In this document: one piece after another, positions 1 through 10,646 of the stretch
Layout of the letters: every line of letters begins with the position of its first letter
Numbering within the stretch: position 1 is the stretch's first letter
Assembly: GCF_900186125.1 (NCBI RefSeq)
Contig: NZ_FYBQ01000013.1
Span: 1-59,989, forward strand
DNA length: 59,989 nucleotides
Origin: Listeria goaensis
GTDB lineage: Bacteria; Bacillota; Bacilli; Lactobacillales; Listeriaceae
Direction of reading: 5' to 3'
Made by a program: the position numbers and the translations under genes
Notes under the pieces: model-generated
What the model was told of the DNA's origin: nothing
The model's input: the letters and a program-made list of their open reading frames with translations, nothing else
Database searches by the model: none

Positions 1-21
1 GAACAACGTTCTTTCTTTCAT

Positions 22-142
22 TGTCTGGTAGTTATGGCGAGAAGGTCACACCCGTTCCCATCCCGAACACGGTAGTTAAGCTTCTCTGCGCCGATGGTAG
101 TTGGGGGCTTCCCCCTGTGAGAGTAGGTCGCTGCCGGGCAAT
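22..142 (+). rRNA. rrf: 5S ribosomal RNA
   Basis: This is the 5S rRNA of the large ribosomal subunit. The conserved core is visible: a CACACCCGTTCCCATCCCGA block near 48-67, a GCGCCGATGGTAGT block near 88-101, and the GTGAGAGTAGG block near 116-129. The first and last about 11 bases (from around 21 and up to about 143) pair to form helix I, which sets the ends to within a base or two. The 23S gene should lie just upstream of the window, so this is the tail of an rRNA operon. A strong terminator follows. A 63-codon open frame across it is accidental. Confidence 0.95.
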
Positions 143-149
143 TTGGAAG

Positions 150-184
150 CACTTGGAATTATATTCCAAGTGCTTTTTGTTTGT
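150..184 (+). terminator. rRNA operon terminator
   Basis: A perfect 12-bp stem (150-161 with 165-176) with a 3-nt loop is followed by a T-rich run. It sits directly after 5S and ends the rRNA operon. Confidence 0.9.
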
Positions 185-205
185 AAACTTATTTGGGCGT
201 GGAGC

Positions 206-255
206 TTGCTAGAAGGGGCATTTTTCGTGTATAATTAAAGTCAATTATAGTCAAA
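206..255 (+). promoter_or_regulatory. ctsR promoter with CtsR heptad operator
   Basis: A SigA-type -10 TATAAT is at 230-235, with a weak -35 TTGCTA at 206-211 (18-bp spacer). The tandem heptads AGTCAAT (239-245) and AGTCAAA (249-255), separated by 3 nt, match the known CtsR operator (RGTCAAA-N3-RGTCAAA). They cover the expected transcription start, so binding would block initiation. A further GTCAAT follows directly at 256-261. The operon should be autoregulated and induced by heat. Confidence 0.85.
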
Positions 256-287
256 GTCAATTTGGACGGCTGGGAAGGAGTATTCGG

Positions 288-746
288 ATGAGAAATATTT
301 CTGATATTATTGAGGCCTACTTGAAGCAAGTTTTAGAATCGAATGAAGCTGTGGAGATTAAGCGGAGTGAAATTGCGAGTAAATTTGAATGTGTTCCTTC
401 GCAAATTAATTATGTTATAAATACGCGTTTTACGATGGAACGTGGCTATATTGTTGAAAGCAAACGTGGCGGAGGCGGCTATATTCGGATTATTAAGGTT
501 CGGATGAATGATAAGGTGCAGCTTTTGGATGCGATTATCGGGATGCTTCGAGATAAGAAGGTGTCACAGGCTTTTTCGGAGGATGTCATTTTACGGCTGT
601 TGGAAGAGGATGTTGTGACGAAAAAAGAAGCGCGTATGATGGTTGCTGCTCTTGATCGCGAGGTTTTAATTATTCCACTACCAGATCGGGATATTTTACG
701 GAGTCGTATTTTGGAAGCGATGCTAGTGGCGTTAAAATACGATTGA
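288..746 (+). CDS. ctsR: Transcriptional repressor CtsR
   Basis: CtsR represses class III heat-shock genes (the clpC operon, clpP, clpE) by binding tandem heptads. The 152-residue length is typical. Residues 1-70 carry the winged helix-turn-helix, with the glycine-rich wing R60-GGGG-YIRI that contacts DNA and senses heat. The C-terminal half is the helical dimer domain and McsB target. The start is fixed by GGAAGGAG 8 nt upstream. It is the first gene of ctsR-mcsA-mcsB-clpC and its own operator lies at 239-255, so it controls itself. McsB inactivates it in the known B. subtilis system. Confidence 0.97.
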   Translation: MRNISDIIEAYLKQVLESNEAVEIKRSEIASKFECVPSQINYVINTRFTMERGYIVESKRGGGGYIRIIKVRMNDKVQLLDAIIGMLRDKKVSQAFSEDVILRLLEEDVVTKKEARMMVAALDREVLIIPLPDRDILRSRILEAMLVALKYD

Positions 747-762
747 TTGGGGCGGATGTTGA

Positions 763-1263
763 ATGCTATGTGAGAAGTGTGGCAAGAATGAGGCGGTTAC
801 GCGAATTCAGGAGTTGCATGCTGATGGGACGATGAGTGTGTATTACTTGTGTGAAGACTGTGCGATTGAAGGTGAAATGGGGCAGTTGGATACTATTAAT
901 GATCTTGCATTAGAGTTTTTATCCCTACTGGAGGAAGTTGCTTCTAAGCATTGTGCGCATTGTGGTTTGGAGTATGCGGCTTTTCAGGAGTCGAAACGTC
1001 TTGGTTGTGCGGAATGTTATGAGAGTTTTGCGGAACAGTTGGCTCCGACTTTGAGACGGGTGCAAAATGGGCATGTGCGGCATATTGGGAAGGTTCCGAA
1101 GATTTTTCAGGAGGAGATGGATACGGCGGCTGTGCTATCTGAACTTTCTGAGCAGCTCCAGAAGATGGTTGAGATGGAACGGTTTGAGGAGGCTGCTAGG
1201 CTGCGGGATCAGATTCGAGATTTGAAGTCGAGGAGGGAGAATTTGAATGGGGAAAGCGAATAA
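763..1263 (+). CDS. mcsA: McsA, activator of the McsB arginine kinase
   Basis: McsA is a zinc-binding partner that activates McsB and helps switch off CtsR under stress. The 166 residues contain four CxxC pairs (C3/C6, C30/C33, C64/C67, C82/C85), enough for two zinc sites. A UVR motif lies at about residues 125-158, with the FEEAARLRDQI signature also found in UvrB and ClpC. The gene starts 16 nt after ctsR, and its last 17 nt overlap mcsB, which points to coupled translation in the stress operon. Confidence 0.95.
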   Translation: MLCEKCGKNEAVTRIQELHADGTMSVYYLCEDCAIEGEMGQLDTINDLALEFLSLLEEVASKHCAHCGLEYAAFQESKRLGCAECYESFAEQLAPTLRRVQNGHVRHIGKVPKIFQEEMDTAAVLSELSEQLQKMVEMERFEEAARLRDQIRDLKSRRENLNGESE

Positions 1264-2281
1264 GATACTTTTGCCGGTTCTGAGTTCTTGGCTTGACTTG
1301 GATGGGGATGATTCGGATGTTGTGATGAGTTCGCGAATTCGAATTGCTCGCAATTTGGCGGAGGAGAAATTTCCTGCTGCGTTTGAAAGTGAGGCGCTTA
1401 TATCACAGGTTGCTGGTGTTTTAGATGATGATTATGCGCTTTTTAAAATGGCGGACTTGTCGCTTTTGGAACGGGCGCTGCTTGTTGAAAAACATTTGAT
1501 TAGTCCGTATTTGATGAACAAGAGTAAACTAGGCGCGGTTTTCATAAATGAAGCGGAAAATACAAGTGTGATGATAAATGAGGAGGACCATTTGCGAATT
1601 CAATGTATGGAACCGGGGCTTAGGCTTTTTGATGCTCTTGAACGGGCTATGCGTATTGAATCCGAAGTGGAGGACGTGGTGCCCTTTGCGTTTAATCCGG
1701 AACTTGGGTTTTTAACCAGTTGTGTGACAAATGTTGGTACTGGGCTGCGTGCTTCGGTTATGGTGCATTTGCCGGGACTTGTTTTGACGAAGCGATTTGG
1801 GAAAATGGCGGAAGCGATTAGAAGTGTTGGTTTTGTGGTAAGAGGAATATACGGGGAAGGTAGTGGCTCTCTCGGGCACATTTTTCAGATTTCGAATCAG
1901 GTGACACTTGGTAAAACGGAAGAAGAAATTGTGATGGATTTGACGCAGATGATGGAGCAGGTCATTATGCAGGAGCGTGTGAGCAGGACTCATTTGAAGC
2001 AGAAATTCCATATTACACTGGAAGACCGTATTTTTAGATCTTTTGGTTTGTTGAAAAATGCGCGTATGCTTACCATGCTGGAAAGTGCGAGTGCCATTTC
2101 TGATTTGCATTTAGGTATGGAGCTTGGTATTTTTGAGCATATTACTCGCCAAAAGATAAATGAATTGATACTATTTTCCCAACCAGCTTTCTTACGAAGG
2201 GCTGCAGGGCAAGATATGTTAGAGTTAGAAGAAAAAGTTATTCGTGCTTCTGTTATTCGTGACATTTTGCAAGACGTCTAA
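1247..2281 (+). CDS. mcsB: Protein-arginine kinase McsB
   Basis: McsB phosphorylates arginine residues of proteins, marking them for ClpCP degradation, and phosphorylates CtsR. It belongs to the phosphagen kinase family. SSRIRIARN is at 28-36, NEEDH at 111-115, and the catalytic cysteine loop [14 protein letters not shown] has its Cys at 159. RGIYGEGS at 199-206 forms part of the nucleotide site. At 344 residues it is close to the usual 350-360. The ATG at 1247 follows a GAGGAGGGAG ribosome site and overlaps mcsA by 17 nt. All the key residues I know are present, so it should be active. Confidence 0.96.
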   Translation: MGKANKILLPVLSSWLDLDGDDSDVVMSSRIRIARNLAEEKFPAAFESEALISQVAGVLDDDYALFKMADLSLLERALLVEKHLISPYLMNKSKLGAVFINEAENTSVMINEEDHLRIQCMEPGLRLFDALERAMRIESEVEDVVPFAFNPELGFLTSCVTNVGTGLRASVMVHLPGLVLTKRFGKMAEAIRSVGFVVRGIYGEGSGSLGHIFQISNQVTLGKTEEEIVMDLTQMMEQVIMQERVSRTHLKQKFHITLEDRIFRSFGLLKNARMLTMLESASAISDLHLGMELGIFEHITRQKINELILFSQPAFLRRAAGQDMLELEEKVIRASVIRDILQDV

Positions 2282-2309
2282 CGGGAAGTGCCTTAAGGAG
2301 GAAAACGAT

Positions 2310-4772
2310 ATGATGTTTGGCCGGTTTACACAAAGAGCACAAAAAGTACTTGCTTTGTCACAAGAAGAAGCTATGCGTCTAAATCATAACAATTTAGGCA
2401 CTGAGCATATTTTGCTTGGGCTTGTTCGTGAAGGTGAAGGTATTGCTGCGAAAGCGTTATATGAACTAGGCATTAGTGCTGAAAAGGTTCAACAAGAAGT
2501 AGAAGGTTTAATTGGTCAAGGTGAAAAAACAGTGACGACCATTCAATATACACCGCGTGCTAAAAAGGTTATCGAATTATCGATGGATGAAGCGCGCAAA
2601 CTTGGACACACTTATGTAGGAACAGAACATATTTTACTTGGTTTAATTCGTGAAGGTGAGGGCGTTGCGGCGCGTGTACTTAGCAATTTAGGTGTGAGTT
2701 TGAATAAAGCGCGTCAGCAAGTCTTGCAACTTTTAGGCGGCGGGGATAGTGCGGCGTCTGGACGGCAGACGAATACACAGGCGACGCCGACACTTGATAG
2801 CTTGGCGCGTGATTTAACAGTGATTGCTCGGGAAGAGAACTTGGATCCGGTTATTGGTCGCGCGAAGGAAATTCAGCGTGTGATTGAAGTATTATCAAGA
2901 CGGACAAAGAATAATCCCGTTTTAATTGGAGAGCCGGGGGTTGGTAAAACAGCGATTGCTGAGGGGTTGGCGCAGCAAATTGTGCGAAATGAAGTTCCGG
3001 AAACACTTCGCGGAAAGCGTGTGATGACGCTTGATATGGGGACTGTTGTTGCGGGTACGAAATATCGTGGTGAGTTTGAAGATCGTTTGAAAAAAGTGAT
3101 GGATGAGATTCGTCAAGCTGGCAATGTGATTTTATTCATTGATGAGTTGCACACACTGATTGGTGCTGGTGGAGCGGAAGGCGCGATTGATGCTTCGAAC
3201 ATTTTGAAGCCGCCTCTTGCTCGTGGGGAGCTCCAATGTATTGGGGCGACGACACTTGATGAGTATCGTAAATATATTGAAAAGGATGCGGCACTTGAAA
3301 GACGTTTCCAACCGATTAAAGTGGATGAGCCGAGTGTTGAAGAATCGATTCAAATTTTACACGGCTTGCGGGACCGTTATGAGGCACACCACCGTGTTGC
3401 AATTACGGATGAGGCGCTTGATGCGGCTGTTCGCTTGTCGAATCGCTATATTTCCGACCGTTTCTTGCCGGATAAGGCGATTGACGTGATTGATGAAGCA
3501 GGTTCGAAAGTGCGTTTAAAAGCGTATACGACACCTTCTGATTTGAAAGAGATGGAGCTTGAACTTGCGGAGCTGAAGAAGGAGAAAGACGCCGCTGTCC
3601 AAGGTCAAGAGTTTGAAAAAGCGGCATCATTCCGCGACCGTGAGCATAAACTTCGGAAAGCTTTGGAAGAAGAAAAGCTTAGTTGGAAGGAAAAACAAGG
3701 CCGAGATAACAGTCAAGTAACAGAAGATGTGGTGGCGGAAGTTGTAGCGAGCTGGACTGGAATTCCGGTTATGAAACTAGCGGAAACGGAAACAGATAAG
3801 CTGCTAAACATGGAAAAATTACTGCATGAACGTGTGATTGGGCAAGACGAAGCGGTTAAAGCTGTGTCACTTGCGGTTAGACGTGCTCGTGCAGGGTTAA
3901 AAGATCCGAAACGCCCAATTGGGTCATTTATTTTCCTAGGTCCGACTGGGGTTGGGAAGACGGAATTAGCACGCGCGCTTGCTGAATCGATGTTTGGTGA
4001 TGAGGATGCGATGATTCGCGTGGATATGTCGGAATACATGGAGAAATTCTCGACGGCACGATTAGTTGGGGCACCGCCTGGCTATGTCGGCTATGAGGAA
4101 GGCGGACAATTGACGGAAAAAGTTCGTCAAAAACCGTATTCTGTTGTTCTTTTAGATGAAATTGAAAAAGCGCATCCAGATGTATTCAATATGTTATTGC
4201 AAGTTTTGGATGATGGTCGTTTAACAGATTCGAAAGGTAGAGTTGTTGATTTTCGTAATACGGTTATCATTATGACTTCCAATATTGGAGCGCAAGAAAT
4301 GAAAGTGGATAAATCGATGGGCTTTAACGTTACTGATGTGACGAAGGATCATAAGGCAATGGAACATCGGGTCTTGCAGGAACTTAAAAAGGCGTTTCGC
4401 CCAGAGTTTATTAATAGGATTGATGAAACCATTGTCTTCCATTCGCTAACAGAAAAAGAATTGAAGCAAATTGTAACGCTGTTAACTGGGCAGCTTACAA
4501 GCCGGTTAGCGGAGCGTGACATCCACGTAAAACTGACAGACGGTGCGAAGTCTAAGATTGCGAAGGAAGGCTATGATCCGGAATACGGGGCGCGGCCGTT
4601 AAAACGTGCGATTCAAAAAAGTATCGAGGACCGCCTTTCAGAAGAGCTTTTGCGCGGCAATGTTCAGGTTGGGGATACAATTGAGATTGGCGTAAAAGAT
4701 GGTGAGTTTGAGGTTCGTAAAAAGGATGCTAAAAAGCAGAAGGTAACAGCTAAAAAAGCAAAAGTAAAATAA
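2310..4772 (+). CDS. clpC: AAA+ unfoldase ClpC
   Basis: ClpC unfolds substrates, including arginine-phosphorylated proteins, for ClpP. I start it at 2310 ([14 protein letters not shown]), after AAGGAGG at 2295-2301, although the frame is open upstream; this gives 820 residues, the family length. In order: two N-terminal Clp repeats (about 1-150) that bind phospho-arginine and MecA; AAA-1 with Walker A GEPGVGKT at 207-214; a middle domain with a UVR-like segment (about 425-455) that binds adaptors; AAA-2 with Walker A GPTGVGKT at 544-551; and a lysine-rich tail. It is last in the CtsR operon and is followed by a terminator. Confidence 0.97.
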   Translation: MMFGRFTQRAQKVLALSQEEAMRLNHNNLGTEHILLGLVREGEGIAAKALYELGISAEKVQQEVEGLIGQGEKTVTTIQYTPRAKKVIELSMDEARKLGHTYVGTEHILLGLIREGEGVAARVLSNLGVSLNKARQQVLQLLGGGDSAASGRQTNTQATPTLDSLARDLTVIAREENLDPVIGRAKEIQRVIEVLSRRTKNNPVLIGEPGVGKTAIAEGLAQQIVRNEVPETLRGKRVMTLDMGTVVAGTKYRGEFEDRLKKVMDEIRQAGNVILFIDELHTLIGAGGAEGAIDASNILKPPLARGELQCIGATTLDEYRKYIEKDAALERRFQPIKVDEPSVEESIQILHGLRDRYEAHHRVAITDEALDAAVRLSNRYISDRFLPDKAIDVIDEAGSKVRLKAYTTPSDLKEMELELAELKKEKDAAVQGQEFEKAASFRDREHKLRKALEEEKLSWKEKQGRDNSQVTEDVVAEVVASWTGIPVMKLAETETDKLLNMEKLLHERVIGQDEAVKAVSLAVRRARAGLKDPKRPIGSFIFLGPTGVGKTELARALAESMFGDEDAMIRVDMSEYMEKFSTARLVGAPPGYVGYEEGGQLTEKVRQKPYSVVLLDEIEKAHPDVFNMLLQVLDDGRLTDSKGRVVDFRNTVIIMTSNIGAQEMKVDKSMGFNVTDVTKDHKAMEHRVLQELKKAFRPEFINRIDETIVFHSLTEKELKQIVTLLTGQLTSRLAERDIHVKLTDGAKSKIAKEGYDPEYGARPLKRAIQKSIEDRLSEELLRGNVQVGDTIEIGVKDGEFEVRKKDAKKQKVTAKKAKVK

Positions 4773-4777
4773 GGCGT

Positions 4778-4820
4778 AAAGGCTTTTTTCGCGGGGAATC
4801 CGTGAGAAAAGCCTTTTTTT
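4778..4820 (+). terminator. Terminator after clpC
   Basis: Arms AAAGGCTTTT (4778-4787) and AAAAGCCTTT (4807-4816) enclose a 19-nt loop and end in a T run. It closes the ctsR operon. Confidence 0.85.
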
Positions 4821-4881
4821 GAGGTGTCACAAACTTGAAAATACTTTTTTCACCAAAAAGAATATGCGTTCGTTTGTTCTA

Positions 4882-4890
4882 TGTTACAAT
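4882..4890 (+). promoter_or_regulatory. Probable radA promoter (extended -10)
   Basis: TGTTACAAT fits an extended -10 (TG-N-TACAAT) 24 nt before the radA ATG. No good -35 is visible at the right distance. The preceding terminator makes a separate promoter likely. Confidence 0.5.
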
Positions 4891-4913
4891 GGATTAGGTG
4901 GAGGGTGAGAATT

Positions 4914-6293
4914 ATGGCAAAAGCGAGAAGAACAACTAAATTTGTCTGTGGCTCTTGTGGTTACGAGTCGCCAAAATGGATGGGGAAATGCCCAAATTGC
5001 GGAGAATGGAACCAAATGGTGGAGGCGCTCGAACCATCGAAGAAAGCGACAAGACAGACGTTTACACATACGGGTGAGGTGTCTAAGGCGACTAAAATTA
5101 CGGATGTTGTGAGTGAACTGGAGAAACGTGTGCAAACGAATATGCCAGAGCTAAATCGTGTGCTTGGCGGCGGTGTGGTCGTTGGCTCGATGGTTTTAGT
5201 TGGCGGGGACCCTGGAATTGGGAAATCAACGCTTCTTTTGCAAGTTTCGGCGGCACTAACTTTGGCTGGAAAACGCGTGCTTTATATTTCTGGTGAGGAA
5301 TCAGTTAAGCAGACGAAGCTTCGTGCAGAACGGCTCCATGTTTCAGGCGACAATTTATATGTATACGCGGAAACGAACTTGGAAGCTATTCAAGAAACGA
5401 TTAATTTTATTGAACCGGATTTTGTTATTATTGATTCCATTCAAACGGTGTATCATCCGGATGTTACGAGTGCGGCGGGTAGCGTGTCACAAGTAAGAGA
5501 ATCAACGGCCGCATTAATGCGGGTTGCGAAATTGCAAAATATTACAGTGTTTATTGTGGGGCACGTTACGAAAGAAGGCGCGATAGCTGGGCCTAGACTT
5601 CTTGAACATATGGTAGATACGGTGCTTTATTTTGAAGGTGAACGTCATCACGCTTACCGAATTTTACGCGCGGTCAAAAACCGGTTTGGCTCTACGAATG
5701 AAATTGGGATTTTTGAGATGCGTGATGTGGGGCTTGTTGAGGTTCAGAATCCTTCTGAAGTGTTTTTGGAGGAGCGGCTTGAGAATGCTTCTGGCTCTAC
5801 AGTTGTGGCTTCCATGGAGGGAACAAGGCCGGTTCTTGTGGAAATTCAAGCACTTGTGTCTCCAACGATGTTTGGGAACGCGAAACGAATGGCAACGGGG
5901 CTTGATTACAATAAAGTGTCACTTATTATGGCGGTTCTTGAAAAACGAGTTGGTTTGCTTTTGCAAAATCAAGATGCGTATTTAAAAGCGGCGGGTGGCG
6001 TTAAATTAGATGAGCCAGCTGTAGATTTAGCTATTGCGGTAAGTATCGCTTCAAGCTATCATGATCGTCCGACAAACAGTACGGACTGCTTTATTGGGGA
6101 GCTTGGACTTACGGGTGAAGTGCGCCGTGTTGCACGAATTGAGGAACGTGTGAAGGAAGCGGCGAAGCTTGGATTTAAACGCATTTTTGTGCCAGCGAAT
6201 AACCGTTTGGAAATTAAAATGCCGAGTGGTGTTTCAATTATTGCAGTTGAAACGATTGCAGAAGCGTTAAAGAAAGCCTTGCCGAAATCTTAA
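4914..6293 (+). CDS. radA: DNA repair protein RadA/Sms
   Basis: RadA is a RecA-like hexameric helicase that helps branch migration in recombinational repair and transformation. The ATG at 4914 after GGTGGAGGGTGA gives 459 residues, the normal size; the longer frame to 4881 has no ribosome site. A C4 zinc finger uses C12, C15, C26 and C29. Walker [11 protein letters not shown] begins near residue 97, and the RadA-specific KNRFG motif is present. The C-terminal third is the Lon-like domain. It lies between clpC and yacL as in B. subtilis and Listeria. Confidence 0.96.
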   Translation: MAKARRTTKFVCGSCGYESPKWMGKCPNCGEWNQMVEALEPSKKATRQTFTHTGEVSKATKITDVVSELEKRVQTNMPELNRVLGGGVVVGSMVLVGGDPGIGKSTLLLQVSAALTLAGKRVLYISGEESVKQTKLRAERLHVSGDNLYVYAETNLEAIQETINFIEPDFVIIDSIQTVYHPDVTSAAGSVSQVRESTAALMRVAKLQNITVFIVGHVTKEGAIAGPRLLEHMVDTVLYFEGERHHAYRILRAVKNRFGSTNEIGIFEMRDVGLVEVQNPSEVFLEERLENASGSTVVASMEGTRPVLVEIQALVSPTMFGNAKRMATGLDYNKVSLIMAVLEKRVGLLLQNQDAYLKAAGGVKLDEPAVDLAIAVSIASSYHDRPTNSTDCFIGELGLTGEVRRVARIEERVKEAAKLGFKRIFVPANNRLEIKMPSGVSIIAVETIAEALKKALPKS

Positions 6294-6314
6294 GCTTTCT
6301 TTTAAGGAGAAAAT

Positions 6315-6344
6315 TTGCGGGTTGTCTGTTTCATAGTGTAAAAT
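6315..6344 (+). promoter_or_regulatory. Probable yacL promoter
   Basis: TTGCGG (6315-6320) and TAAAAT (6339-6344) have an 18-bp spacer, with +1 expected about 43 nt before the ATG at 6395. Confidence 0.6.
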
Positions 6345-6394
6345 GAAAGGTGTATGAAGCAACGCACAAATATGAAATGAAGGGAGGAAAAAAG

Positions 6395-7474
6395 ATGCTG
6401 AAATGGGTAATTAGAGCTTGTTTTGTTTTACTTGGTGGTACAGCGGGTGTTTTTATTTTGCCAGCCGTTTACGCGAAAATGGGTTTGGCAGACCACTTAT
6501 GGCTTAATAATCCTTATGCCAATGCTTTTGTTGGTGCAATTATATTTTATCTTATTACTTTTTGGGCGGTGAAATATATAGAAGCCGCACTTAATTGGCT
6601 TGAGGAAAGATTAACAAAGATTTCGAGTGTGACCATTGTATACGGGGGACTAGGCCTGATTATTGGGCTGGTTATTGCATTTTTTGCAGGCAATGCGTTC
6701 AGTCAAACAAGGATTCCAATTATCAATTCGGTTGTGCCGATCGTTTTAACGCTTGTTTTGGGCTACCTTGGTTTTCGTGTGGGGATTAGTCGGCGGAATG
6801 AGCTAGGGACGCTGTTTTCTGGGAAAAATGTACGTAAGAAAGCGGCGGATTCGGCTGGTAGAGAAACTCAAAATAGCGACTCGATGGACTATAAAATTCT
6901 AGATACGAGTGTTATAATTGATGGGCGCATCGCGGATATTTTAATGACAGGATTTTTAAATGGCGTGATTGTGATACCGCTGTTTGTTTTGGCAGAACTG
7001 CAACATATTGCTGACTCTTCGGATACGTTAAAACGGACTCGTGGTCGCCGTGGGCTGGATATTTTAAATCGTATTCAGAAGGAAGATAAGATTAAAGTTG
7101 AAATGTATGAAGGCGACTTTGAAGAAATTCCGGAAGTGGACAGTAAACTGGTTAAGCTGGCTAAAATAATGGGTGGCACCGTTGTAACGAATGATTACAA
7201 TTTGAATAAGGTTTGCGAATTTCAGAATGTACCGGTGTTAAATATTAATGATTTGGCGAATGCGGTTAAACCGGTTGTTTTACCAGGCGAAAAAATGACA
7301 GTTCTTGTCGTGAAAGATGGCAAGGAGCATAATCAAGGCGTGGCGTATTTAGATGATGGCACGATGATTGTTGTGGAAGACGGGCGTAAATTTATGAATG
7401 AAACGATTGAAGTTGAGGTTACAAGTGTACTTCAGACGTCGGCAGGAAGAATGATTTTTGCAAAACCAAATTGA
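6395..7474 (+). CDS. yacL: Membrane PIN/TRAM-domain protein YacL
   Basis: This is a YacL-type integral membrane protein with a cytoplasmic PIN nuclease-like domain and a TRAM RNA-binding domain. The ATG at 6395 follows AGGGAGG and gives 359 residues; the 45-nt longer frame lacks a ribosome site. The first 130 residues hold about four hydrophobic segments. The PIN domain begins with [15 protein letters not shown], whose acidic residues are the metal ligands, and runs to about residue 290. The TRAM domain ([11 protein letters not shown] onward) ends the protein. Its substrate is not known to me. Confidence 0.92.
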   Translation: MLKWVIRACFVLLGGTAGVFILPAVYAKMGLADHLWLNNPYANAFVGAIIFYLITFWAVKYIEAALNWLEERLTKISSVTIVYGGLGLIIGLVIAFFAGNAFSQTRIPIINSVVPIVLTLVLGYLGFRVGISRRNELGTLFSGKNVRKKAADSAGRETQNSDSMDYKILDTSVIIDGRIADILMTGFLNGVIVIPLFVLAELQHIADSSDTLKRTRGRRGLDILNRIQKEDKIKVEMYEGDFEEIPEVDSKLVKLAKIMGGTVVTNDYNLNKVCEFQNVPVLNINDLANAVKPVVLPGEKMTVLVVKDGKEHNQGVAYLDDGTMIVVEDGRKFMNETIEVEVTSVLQTSAGRMIFAKPN

Positions 7475-7504
7475 TATTTGGATATTAGGCAGGAGTTAGT
7501 GTGA

Positions 7505-8200
7505 ATGAACTATGAACTGATTTTTTTAGCGGCTGGGCAAGGAAAACGGATGAATGCCAAGCGAAATAAAATGTGGCTAGAGTTATTTGATGAGCCGATT
7601 TTTGTGCATGCTTTAAAGCCGTTTTTGGCTGATAGCCGCTGTAGTCATATTGTAATTGTTTGTCAGGCGGAGGAAACGGGTTTGGTGAGCGCGGCGCTTG
7701 GAAATCTTGAGTTAGCTGATACGTTTGTTGAAGTTGTGGCTGGGGGAACTGAACGGCAGTATAGTGTCAGGAATGGGTTAGCCAAATGTGACGCGGAGCA
7801 AATTGTTCTTGTCCATGATGGTGCTAGACCTTTTGTGACGCTTGATATTGTGGACCGGTTGCTTGATGCAGTTTCTGAAAAAGATGCTAGCATTTGTGCG
7901 GTGAAGGTGAAAGATACGGTGAAACGTGTTTCGCTTGGCCTAGTTCGAGAGACGGTTGATCGGGAAAATCTTTGGCAAATTCAGACGCCGCAAGCTTTTA
8001 AGTCATCGCTTTTAAAAGAGGCGCACGAGAAGGCGTTCGCGGAAGGCTTTCTTGGAACAGATGAAGCGAGTCTTGTTGAGCGTCTTTCTGCCCCGATAAG
8101 TGTTGTGGAAGGTAGTTATTACAACATTAAGTTGACAACACCTGAGGATATGCCGCTTGCGAAGGCGATTTTTGGTGAGATGGGAGGGAATGTTAGATGA
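7505..8200 (+). CDS. ispD: 2-C-methyl-D-erythritol 4-phosphate cytidylyltransferase IspD
   Basis: IspD makes CDP-methylerythritol from MEP and CTP, the third step of the MEP isoprenoid pathway. The 231 residues are standard. AAGQGKRM near residue 9 is the CTP-binding loop, followed by the lysine-rich stretch with catalytic [10 protein letters not shown] and QTPQAF are typical motifs. The ribosome site GGAGTTAG lies just upstream. The stop overlaps the ispF start by 4 nt (ATGA), so the two are translated together. Confidence 0.96.
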   Translation: MNYELIFLAAGQGKRMNAKRNKMWLELFDEPIFVHALKPFLADSRCSHIVIVCQAEETGLVSAALGNLELADTFVEVVAGGTERQYSVRNGLAKCDAEQIVLVHDGARPFVTLDIVDRLLDAVSEKDASICAVKVKDTVKRVSLGLVRETVDRENLWQIQTPQAFKSSLLKEAHEKAFAEGFLGTDEASLVERLSAPISVVEGSYYNIKLTTPEDMPLAKAIFGEMGGNVR

Positions 8201-8670
8201 TTCGAATTGGTCAGGGCTATGATGTGCATCAGCTTGTGGCGGGTAGGAAGCTGATTATTGGTGGGATTGAGATTCCATATGAGAAGGGCTTACTTGGGCA
8301 TAGTGATGCGGATGTGTTGCTTCATACGGTGACGGATGCGATTATTGGTGCTGTGGCTAGGCGTGATATTGGGCATTTCTTCCCGGATACGGATATGGCT
8401 TATAAGGATGCGGATTCGGCTGAGCTTTTGCTTAAAGTGTGGCAAGAGGTTAAGGCGGAAGGATACAAGTTATCCAATTTAGATTGTACGATTATTGCTG
8501 AGAAGCCAAAAATGGCGCCTTATGTGGATGCTATGAAAATGCGGATTGCGGAGCTTTTAGATGCTTCGCCGTCAGAAGTGAATGTGAAAGCGACGACGAC
8601 GGAAAAATTAGGTTTTACGGGTCGTGGCGAAGGAATAGCGAGTTTAGCGGTTGTACTGCTTGAAAAGTAA
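8197..8670 (+). CDS. ispF: 2-C-methyl-D-erythritol 2,4-cyclodiphosphate synthase IspF
   Basis: IspF cyclises CDP-ME 2-phosphate to MEcPP with loss of CMP. The 157-residue length is normal. The metal ligands D8 and H10 (GYDVHQL) and the [11 protein letters not shown] motif are present, as is the C-terminal [15 protein letters not shown] segment that binds the cytidine moiety. It overlaps ispD by 4 nt and is followed 15 nt later by gltX, so all three are probably co-transcribed. Confidence 0.97.
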   Translation: MIRIGQGYDVHQLVAGRKLIIGGIEIPYEKGLLGHSDADVLLHTVTDAIIGAVARRDIGHFFPDTDMAYKDADSAELLLKVWQEVKAEGYKLSNLDCTIIAEKPKMAPYVDAMKMRIAELLDASPSEVNVKATTTEKLGFTGRGEGIASLAVVLLEK

Positions 8671-8685
8671 AAGGAGTGAATAGTT

Positions 8686-10158
8686 TTGGTTGAAAATAAG
8701 AAGGTTCGTGTACGGTATGCGCCAAGTCCAACTGGTTTTTTGCATATTGGGAATGCGCGTACGGCACTTTTTAATTATTTATTTGCAAGACATAATGATG
8801 GGGACTTTGTGATTCGTATTGAGGATACGGATTTAAAGCGTAACGTCTGGGACGGCGAGGAAAGCCAACTTAGAAATTTGAAATGGCTTGGGATTGACTG
8901 GGATGAAGGCATTGATAAGCCAGGTAAGTACGGACCGTATCGCCAGTCGGAACGTAAAGCGATTTATGATCCACTTTTGGAACAGCTTTTAGAAGAAGGT
9001 AAGGCGTATAAGTGTTACTGTACGGAGGAAGAACTCGAGGCGGAACGTGAGGCGCAAAAAGCACGTGGTGAAATGCCACGTTACGGCGGGAAATGTCGCC
9101 ATCTAACTGATGCTGAACGTGCTGAAAAAGAAGCAGCAGGGCTAAAACCGAGCATTCGTTTTGCTGTGCCAGAAAATGAGACGATTACATTTAATGATAT
9201 GGTAAAAGATGATGTTTCTTTTGATACGAATGGCATTGGCGACTTTGTTATTGGGAAAAAAGATGGTATGCCAACGTATAATTTTGCGGTGGCTGTGGAT
9301 GACCACTTGATGGAAATGACGCATGTTCTTCGCGGTGATGACCATATTTCCAATACGCCGAAACAAATTATGATTTATGATGCGTTTGGTTGGGAAGCAC
9401 CAATTTTTGGTCATATGACGCTGATTGTTAATGAAAGTAGACGCAAACTCAGCAAGCGTGATGGTTCAATCATTCAGTTCATTGAGCAGTATCGCGACTT
9501 AGGCTATCTTCCAGAAGCGCTATTTAACTTTATTGCGATGCTTGGATGGTCGCCAGAGGGTGAGGAAGAAATTTTCTCGAAGGAAGAATTTATTAAAATT
9601 TTCGACCCGAATCGGCTTTCGAAATCGCCGGCACTCTTTGATACAAACAAATTGACGTGGGTGAACAACCAATACGTGAAGAAGCTACCGCTAAACGATG
9701 TGGTCGAACTTTCTTTACCACACTTGCAAAAAGCGGGCGTGGTGCCTGAGCAATTGGATGCGGAAGAACTAGAATGGATACACAAATTGGTGTCGCTATA
9801 TCATGAACAAATGAGTTATGGCGCGGAAATCGTGGGCTTGACGGAAATGTTCTTTGCGGATGCTGGCCAATTGAATTTCGACGAGGAAGAACAGGCGGTG
9901 CTAGCTGAGGATACGGTGCCGGTTGTCATTCGTGCCTTCGCAAATGAGGTGGCAAGTTTGGATCCGTTCGTGGCGGATGAAGTCAAAGCGGCCATCAAAC
10001 GCGTGCAAAAGGAAACTGGTGTGAAAGGAAAAGGCCTCTTCATGCCGATTCGTATTGTCGCAACTGGTGAGATGCACGGCCCTGAATTGCCGCTTGCGAT
10101 TGAAGTTTTGGGCAAGGAAAAGGTTTTAAGTCGTCTAAATGGCTGGCTGAAAAAATAA
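8686..10158 (+). CDS. gltX: Glutamyl-tRNA synthetase
   Basis: This class I aminoacyl-tRNA synthetase charges tRNA-Glu and, in most Firmicutes, tRNA-Gln for later amidation by GatCAB. The start is a TTG at 8686 after AAGGAGTG. The 490 residues match the family. The HIGH motif is seen as [13 protein letters not shown] (about 12-24) and the KMSKS loop as KLSKRDG. The C-terminal third is the all-helical anticodon-binding domain. A terminator follows, separating it from the T-box-controlled cys operon. Confidence 0.97.
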   Translation: MVENKKVRVRYAPSPTGFLHIGNARTALFNYLFARHNDGDFVIRIEDTDLKRNVWDGEESQLRNLKWLGIDWDEGIDKPGKYGPYRQSERKAIYDPLLEQLLEEGKAYKCYCTEEELEAEREAQKARGEMPRYGGKCRHLTDAERAEKEAAGLKPSIRFAVPENETITFNDMVKDDVSFDTNGIGDFVIGKKDGMPTYNFAVAVDDHLMEMTHVLRGDDHISNTPKQIMIYDAFGWEAPIFGHMTLIVNESRRKLSKRDGSIIQFIEQYRDLGYLPEALFNFIAMLGWSPEGEEEIFSKEEFIKIFDPNRLSKSPALFDTNKLTWVNNQYVKKLPLNDVVELSLPHLQKAGVVPEQLDAEELEWIHKLVSLYHEQMSYGAEIVGLTEMFFADAGQLNFDEEEQAVLAEDTVPVVIRAFANEVASLDPFVADEVKAAIKRVQKETGVKGKGLFMPIRIVATGEMHGPELPLAIEVLGKEKVLSRLNGWLKK

Positions 10159-10161
10159 ACT

Positions 10162-10205
10162 GAAAGGACGTTGTGAGGCAGAAGCGCCTCCGCGTTCTTT
10201 TTGCT
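10162..10205 (+). terminator. Terminator after gltX
   Basis: An outer stem AGGACG with CGTTCTT (one G-U pair) and an inner stem GAGGC/GCCTC are followed by TTTTTG. It separates gltX from the cysteine T-box. Confidence 0.7.
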
Positions 10206-10225
10206 TTATTCCCAAATAATAATGG

Positions 10226-10253
10226 TTGCGATTCTCGTTTTTGTTGTTATAAT
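10226..10253 (+). promoter_or_regulatory. Promoter of the cysE-cysS T-box transcript
   Basis: TTGCGA (10226-10231) and TATAAT (10248-10253) have a 16-bp spacer. The transcript would begin near 10260, at the head of the T-box leader. Confidence 0.75.
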
Positions 10254-10259
10254 AGAAGT

Positions 10260-10510
10260 ACTATAGTTGTCCGAAAACGGTGATGGGAAGAAGTACGGAG
10301 TTGCGCGCTTACAGAGAGAGCCATGTTGCTGCGATTGGCTTAGCTCAACAACTCCTGAAATGCATCCCTGAGTTCTAGTGGGAAATGCGAAGAGTATCAC
10401 TAGACGTCAACAGGTCGTTACCCCTGTATACAAGGTGGGGCTTGATATTTCAAGCCCAATCAGAGTGGAACCGCGCAAGACGTCTCTGTATGGGGGTGTC
10501 TTTTTGTTTG
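10260..10510 (+). promoter_or_regulatory. T-box riboswitch (tRNA-Cys) controlling cysE-cysS
   Basis: T-box leaders sense uncharged tRNA and prevent termination. The invariant T-box sequence AGAGTGGAACCGCG is at 10462-10475. The GGGAAGAAGTA segment near 10284-10294 resembles the AGTA bulge of stem I. A candidate specifier codon TGC (Cys) followed by A is at 10361-10363. The terminator runs from about 10478 to 10508, with AGACG/TGTCTTTTT arms. A cysteine specifier agrees with the downstream genes for serine acetyltransferase and cysteinyl-tRNA synthetase. The motif is certain; the exact specifier is my reading. Confidence 0.9.
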
Positions 10511-10514
10511 GGCT

Positions 10515-10646
10515 CTTACGGGCTAAGCCCGTTAGAGCCCAAATATAAGAACGAGCAAAGCGAGTTGTTAATCCAAGGTTTTAACCTTACGGGCTAAGCC
10601 CGTTAGAGCCCAAATATAAGAACGAGCAAAGCGAGTTGTTAATCCA
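10515..10646 (+). repeat. Two exact 61-nt direct repeats, 71-nt period
   Basis: Copies at 10515-10575 and 10586-10646 are identical by base-by-base reading. Each holds the palindrome ACGGGCTAAGCCCGT and a GAGCAAAGCGAGTTGTT tail. At copy 1 the palindrome extends to a 15-bp stem with one mismatch (10510-10540). Degenerate echoes follow: GGGCTAAGCCC at 10663-10673 and GAGCGAAAGCGAGTTC at about 10695-10710. The repeats fill the leader between the T-box terminator and cysE, a stretch of more than 250 nt with no gene. Function unknown. Confidence 0.85.

Noticed and set aside
21-212. 63-codon open frame at the window start
   Set aside because: It lies over the 5S rRNA and its terminator; no ribosome site and clear rRNA conservation.
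4861-4890. Possible LexA/SOS box before radA (CGTTCGTTTGTTC)
   Set aside because: The halves are direct rather than inverted repeats and do not fit CGAAC-N4-GTTCG.
10385-10597. 70-codon open frame downstream of gltX
   Set aside because: It crosses the T-box motif, its terminator and the first 61-nt repeat; RNA signals explain the sequence.
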